Assembly (NCBI GenBank): GCA_041907145.1
Contig: JAYRHW010000100.1
Span: forward strand, 1-9,289
Reading direction: 5' to 3'
Source: JAFLCA01 sp041907145
Lineage (GTDB): Bacteria; Bdellovibrionota_C; UBA2361; JAFLCA01
Length of the DNA: 9,289 bases
Below are positions 6,139 through 9,289 of this stretch, in pieces (within the stretch, counting starts at the first letter, position 1; the number at the start of each line of letters is the position of its first letter). Under the pieces are notes generated by a model that saw only the letters and a program-made list of their open reading frames with translations, was not told the origin of the DNA and did no database searches. The translations under genes were made by a program, and so were the position numbers.

Positions 6139-6687
6139 TTACTTAGTTCCGCTTGTCTTCTTTGCTTCCTGAAAACTTCTCAAATAATTGATTATGTCCC
6201 AGTGCTCGGTAGGCGACAGCTTCCATCCATAGGCAGGCATGATCGCCATACCGCCCAGGTGGATCGTTCCGTACACGCTGCCGTCAGATCGTCCGGGCTC
6301 GCCGCCGGCAGCAGGATCCCAATACATGGGCAATGCGAGATTTGGTGCCCCCATCTGACCGGCAAACCAACTGGGCGTATGTTCACCGGAGTTGCCGTAC
6401 GTTCCGTGGCACGGGGAGCAATTGACTGCGAACAATCTGCGACCGCTGGCCAAAGACAGCGCATCCCCCTTCAGCGGATTCTGCAGCTTCTGCGCCTCTT
6501 CCTTTGTGGCAACGCGACGCTCGAGTGCGCCAAGAGGTATGGTATCGGGAGCCTTTGGACGCATCACGGAGCCCGTCATGGGCTGCGGATTGTACATGTC
6601 GGTATTGAATGGCAGAGCCCAGGCAGCGTTAGCAGCAAACACTCCGGCCAACAACGAAAAACTCAGAAGAGACTTCACGAATTTCAT
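6139..6687 (-). CDS. actE: ACIII monohaem cytochrome c subunit ActE
   Basis: This 182-residue periplasmic cytochrome c is ActE of alternative complex III. It has one haem-binding motif, CSPCH, with Cys90, Cys93 and axial His94. The likely distal ligand is Met150 in the IMPAYG segment (Met147 is the alternative), followed by the typical cytochrome C-terminal helix LSPTEHWDIINYLRSFQ. Residues 1-24 form a signal peptide with a basic N-terminus and hydrophobic core ending AWA, so cleavage after Ala24 is likely. There is no cysteine in the signal peptide, so it does not read as a lipoprotein, unlike my recollection of characterised ActE proteins. The MYNPQPMTGSVMRPKAPDTIPLG part after the signal is typical of ActE (a conserved MxxQPxxxP-like region). 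It lies 29 bp after actD and 32 bp before actF. AGGA lies just 2 nt before the ATG, with GGGA a little further upstream. Confidence 0.92.
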   Translation of the reverse strand: MKFVKSLLSFSLLAGVFAANAAWALPFNTDMYNPQPMTGSVMRPKAPDTIPLGALERRVATKEEAQKLQNPLKGDALSLASGRRLFAVNCSPCHGTYGNSGEHTPSWFAGQMGAPNLALPMYWDPAAGGEPGRSDGSVYGTIHLGGMAIMPAYGWKLSPTEHWDIINYLRSFQEAKKTSGTK

Positions 6688-6716
6688 GATCCTATTTCCC
6701 GCAGCGCCCTCAATGA

Positions 6717-7229
6717 TTACAACCCGTCACGCACGTGCACTTCCTCAGCACCGGACTGACTGAGCACAGACTGAACCTTATCGACTTCACCACGATCGCA
6801 ACCCACGACCACGCCGAATTTGTCATCCGAGAAACGCGGATCGTATCCTACTTTTCGAAAGAGATTCGGGATACGACAGAAGTGCATAAGAGCCAATAAC
6901 GTAAAGATACCGCCTAACAGAATCGTGCACTCGTATCCGATCACGACGAATCCAGGAATCGAAACTATATCCTTGGCACTTACGCGCAACGGATAGTCCA
7001 TCGAACACAGTATCGATAAGGCAAAACCACCGGTAAGTCCGGTGACCGCCCCCAGCCCCGTTATAAAACGAACCGGGCTTTTCTGCGGCATCGTCTCATG
7101 CTCAATGTCGTGATTCGGTACCGGAGAGTAAACTCGGTAATCCAAGTTTGCGTCCTTGACCTTCTGAATGGCCCTCAGAACGTCATCGACGTAACTAAAT
7201 ACTCCAACGACAGCCTTGTTCCCTCGCAT
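6717..7229 (-). CDS. actD: ACIII subunit ActD (DUF3341)
   Basis: This is ActD, the DUF3341 subunit of alternative complex III, which has two transmembrane helices and a cytoplasmic domain packing against the ActC/ActF pair. In 170-residue numbering, an N-terminal GVFSYVDDVLRAIQKVKDA alpha/beta segment comes first, then a YRVYSPVPNH region, a first membrane helix at about 57-75, a second at about 95-116, and a C-terminal DDKFGVVVGCD..VDKVQSVLSQSGAEEV domain. The longest frame begins at 7253, inside the end of actC. The ATG at 7229 is preceded 8 nt upstream by a perfect AGGAGG (7243-7238), with the actC stop codon between, so I choose 7229. This leaves one base between the actC stop and the actD start, suggesting translational coupling. 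actE follows after 29 bp. Confidence 0.92.
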   Translation of the reverse strand: MRGNKAVVGVFSYVDDVLRAIQKVKDANLDYRVYSPVPNHDIEHETMPQKSPVRFITGLGAVTGLTGGFALSILCSMDYPLRVSAKDIVSIPGFVVIGYECTILLGGIFTLLALMHFCRIPNLFRKVGYDPRFSDDKFGVVVGCDRGEVDKVQSVLSQSGAEEVHVRDGL

Positions 7230-7230
7230 C

Positions 7231-8580
7231 TTAGTGCCCTCCTGCGCTTGCATGACGCTGCGGCACGTCCAAAATTTCCTTGGTCTCGGTGATCGCCACG
7301 GCTGGGAAGAACTTAATGAAGAGCGTCATGTACATCCCGAACCAACCGAATGCTCCGATAGTGATGCCCACATCGATCCAGGAGAAGTTGTAACCGCCCC
7401 ATGCGCTCGGCAGATAATCACGCGCCAGCGACTGCAAAATGATGTTGAATCGCTCGAGCCACATGCCGATGTTGATGATGATCGAGAGCACGAACAGCGT
7501 CGGAATGTGGGTGCGAAACTTCTTGATCCACAAGATCTGCGGTGCGACGCAGTTGCAGAACACCATGCCCCAGAACGCCGGAGCCATAGTACCAAAAGGC
7601 CGGAACCAGAACTGATAACGCTCAAAGGTGTTATTGCTGAACCAAGCCATATAAAACTCGGTGCCATAGGCATAACTCACGATGCCGCTCGTCACGAGAA
7701 TCAACTTACTCATGGAGTCGAAGTTGTGAGCAGTAATCAAGCGCTCAAGGTGAAACACCTTTCTCAGCGGGATAGCCAGCGTGATAACCATCGCCACGCC
7801 GGAGAAAATAGCTCCTGCGACGAAGTACGGCGGGAAGATAGTTGCGTGCCATCCAGGAACGATGCTCATCGCGAAGTCCCAGGAGACTACGCTGTGTACC
7901 GAAACCACGAGTGGCGTAGCAAATGCAGCAAAGAATAGGTATGCCGCCGTGTAGTGCTTCCAAGCCCCGTTACTTCCGGTCCAGCCCAGCGAGGTAATGG
8001 AATACAGCATCTTTCGGAACATGGTCTTGGCTCGGTCCCGAGCGCAAGCGATATCAGGGATGAGTCCGACGATAAAGAATGTCGCTGAGATAGTAAGATA
8101 GGTCGAGACAGCGAATACGTCCCATACCAGCGGCGAACGGAAGTTCGGCCATATGGCGCGCTGATTCGGATAGGGCATCAACCAGTAAAAGAACCATACG
8201 CGGCCCAAGTGGATGAGCGGAAACAGACCAGCGGTAAGCACTGCAAAGACCGTCATCGCTTCGGCCAGGCGGTAAATGGTCATTCGAAATTTAGCACGGA
8301 ACAGGTAGAGCACGGCAGAAATCAAAGTTCCTGAATGCGCGATACCGACCCAGAACACGAAGTTCGTGATGTACGCGCCCCACATGATCGGATGCGACTT
8401 TCCGGCGTCGCCCATTCCGTTCAGAATTTGATGAGTCCAAGAAGCCGCGCCTATTCCAATGCAAGTAAGGCAGGTCAACAGAAGCAGATACCAACCGATC
8501 CCCGGCGGTTCCAGCATCCGAAGCACGGTGTCATTCACCTCTTTATAGGTAACTGGACGTTCTGATGACTGCGAACTCAT
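7231..8580 (-). CDS. actC: ACIII quinol-binding subunit ActC (NrfD-like)
   Basis: This 449-residue membrane protein is ActC, an NrfD/PsrC-like subunit that in ACIII structures carries the quinol oxidation site near the iron-sulfur protein ActB. About ten hydrophobic helices are visible. Typical segments are MWGAYITNFVFWVGIAHSGT at 66-85 (with His82), FPLIHLGRVWFFYWLMPYP at 120-138 (with His124), SPLVWDVFAVSTY at 149-161 (with Asp154), and the signature around SVHSVVSWDFAMSIVPGWH at 227-245 followed by PPYFVAGAIFSG. The conserved His and Asp residues fit quinol binding and proton handling, but the exact roles are inferred from the family. It starts 4 bp after the actB stop, with its AGGA ribosome binding site inside the last actB codons, and ends one base before actD. 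Length is normal for ActC, and no damage is visible. Confidence 0.95.
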   Translation of the reverse strand: MSSQSSERPVTYKEVNDTVLRMLEPPGIGWYLLLLTCLTCIGIGAASWTHQILNGMGDAGKSHPIMWGAYITNFVFWVGIAHSGTLISAVLYLFRAKFRMTIYRLAEAMTVFAVLTAGLFPLIHLGRVWFFYWLMPYPNQRAIWPNFRSPLVWDVFAVSTYLTISATFFIVGLIPDIACARDRAKTMFRKMLYSITSLGWTGSNGAWKHYTAAYLFFAAFATPLVVSVHSVVSWDFAMSIVPGWHATIFPPYFVAGAIFSGVAMVITLAIPLRKVFHLERLITAHNFDSMSKLILVTSGIVSYAYGTEFYMAWFSNNTFERYQFWFRPFGTMAPAFWGMVFCNCVAPQILWIKKFRTHIPTLFVLSIIINIGMWLERFNIILQSLARDYLPSAWGGYNFSWIDVGITIGAFGWFGMYMTLFIKFFPAVAITETKEILDVPQRHASAGGH

Positions 8581-8584
8581 AGAC

Positions 8585-9289
8585 TCAGATCCTGTACTTT
8601 ACTCGCTCCAAGTAACTGATAGCGGGCTGTGTATTAATATGATGATCAAGAACCTTATAGGCTCGATGGTCATGCGACGCCTTACTGACCGCACTGTCCG
8701 GATCGTTCAAATTACCGAACACCAATGCCTTGGTCGGACATCCCTGTACGCATGCCGGCTGGACTTCACCGTCACGCACGAGACGGCCTTCATCCTTGGC
8801 ATGGTCCTTAGCTTCGACAATTCTCTGCACGCAGAAAGTGCACTTCTCCATCACGCCCATGGAACGTCGAGTAACATCGGGATTGAGTTGCCATGATACC
8901 GGCTCGGGAACGTCGTACTCGAAAAAGTTAAAGCGGCGCACCTTGTACGTGCAGTTATTCGAGCAGTAACGAGTGCCAACGCAGCGGTTGTACAACATCG
9001 CGTTAAGCCCTTCCTCGCTATGATAGGTAGCGTAAACGGGGCAAACGGGCTCGCACGGAGCATTGTGACAGTGCTGGCACAGCATCGGCTGGAAGCTGAC
9101 CTGCAGCTCCTCTGCCGGCCCCTCGTAGTACCTATCAATTCTGAGCCATGACATTTCACGCCCATAGCCGCAGGCTTCCTTGCCGACGACGGCGATGTTG
9201 TTTTCGGCGTAACAGGCGACCACGCAAGCGCCGCAGCCCGTGCAAGCGTTCAGATCGATGGCCATTCCCCACTGATAGACGGGGTGTTC
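8585..9289 (-). CDS. actB: ACIII iron-sulfur subunit ActB, C-terminal part
   Basis: This frame is open to the window edge and encodes the last 234 residues of ActB. ActB fuses a molybdopterin-oxidoreductase-like domain that lacks the cofactor (outside the window) to a ferredoxin-like domain carrying iron-sulfur clusters. What is visible is the ferredoxin-like domain. It starts with the typical YQWGMAIDLNACTGC segment and a CxxCxxCxxxC motif, then CxxCxxxPCxxxCP, CxxxxYCxxNC with YKVRRFNFF, and CxxC...CxxxCP (ending ACVQGCPTKA). From the family these should hold three 4Fe-4S clusters and one 3Fe-4S cluster carrying electrons from quinol toward haem c. The methionine at 9265 is internal; eight in-frame codons precede it without a stop, and the family context shows a long N-terminal region. 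actC follows after 4 bp, so translation is likely coupled. Confidence 0.95.
   Translation of the reverse strand, partial: EHPVYQWGMAIDLNACTGCGACVVACYAENNIAVVGKEACGYGREMSWLRIDRYYEGPAEELQVSFQPMLCQHCHNAPCEPVCPVYATYHSEEGLNAMLYNRCVGTRYCSNNCTYKVRRFNFFEYDVPEPVSWQLNPDVTRRSMGVMEKCTFCVQRIVEAKDHAKDEGRLVRDGEVQPACVQGCPTKALVFGNLNDPDSAVSKASHDHRAYKVLDHHINTQPAISYLERVKYRI

Noticed and set aside
6202..6759. 185-codon open frame on the plus strand opposite actE and the end of actD
   Set aside because: It overlaps real genes on the other strand, has no family resemblance and no convincing ribosome binding site; a shadow frame.
7216..7938. 240-codon open frame on the plus strand opposite actC
   Set aside because: It is antisense to a clearly conserved membrane protein gene. 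Its product is rich in His, Arg, Glu and Asp with no recognisable domain, as expected from reading a hydrophobic-protein gene backwards.
8585..9265. Separate 226-residue ferredoxin-like gene starting at 9265
   Set aside because: The frame stays open through eight more codons to the window edge, and the residues before the methionine match the internal YxWGMxIDLNACTGC region of ActB, so this is the C-terminal part of a longer fused subunit.
1..9289. Mobile element, CRISPR, defence system or prophage
   Set aside because: No transposase, integrase, repeat array or phage gene is visible; all genes are core metabolism, ribosome or respiration and run on one strand.

Overview
The window is a bacterial chromosomal segment in which every gene I can support lies on the minus strand, so transcription runs from high to low coordinates. 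It joins three blocks: the 3' part of a respiratory alternative complex III (ACIII) operon, a reduced fatty acid/phospholipid synthesis cluster, and a glyA-nrdR pair. The combination of an ActB-ActF complex with a compact rpmF-plsX-fabG-acpP cluster, a GC content only a little above half, and the protein character suggest a Gram-negative, respiring, free-living bacterium. Acidobacteriota is my best guess, but this is inference from memory; other ACIII-bearing phyla are possible.

Reading in the direction of transcription: the window opens inside actB (8585-9289, only the C-terminal iron-sulfur part). It is followed almost without gaps by actC (7231-8580, NrfD-like quinol-binding membrane subunit), actD (6717-7229, DUF3341 subunit), actE (6139-6687, monohaem cytochrome c) and actF (4832-6106, second NrfD-like membrane subunit). 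Together these encode most of a membrane complex that oxidises quinol and passes electrons through haem c to a downstream cytochrome c or oxidase. The upstream actA and the molybdopterin-like part of actB lie outside the window. No oxidase gene follows actF, where other ACIII operons often continue into one.

After 84 bp come rpmF (4544-4747, ribosomal protein L32), plsX (3371-4519) and fabG (2597-3355), tightly packed. A 374-bp intergenic region follows, holding a good sigma70-like promoter and a leader with inverted repeats. Next is acpP (1977-2222), which ends at a strong stem-loop (1900-1932) and therefore looks like its own transcription unit. fabH, fabD and fabF, usual members of this cluster elsewhere, are absent from the window.

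Finally glyA (519-1778, serine hydroxymethyltransferase) and nrdR (16-498, regulator of ribonucleotide reductase) sit 20 bp apart and are probably co-transcribed, linking one-carbon supply for thymidylate and purines with control of deoxyribonucleotide synthesis. There is no sign of mobile elements, CRISPR, tRNA or rRNA. The window is mostly ordinary core genome. The parts that deserve a second look are the acpP leader, the ActE signal peptide without a lipobox cysteine, and the gene neighbourhood itself.
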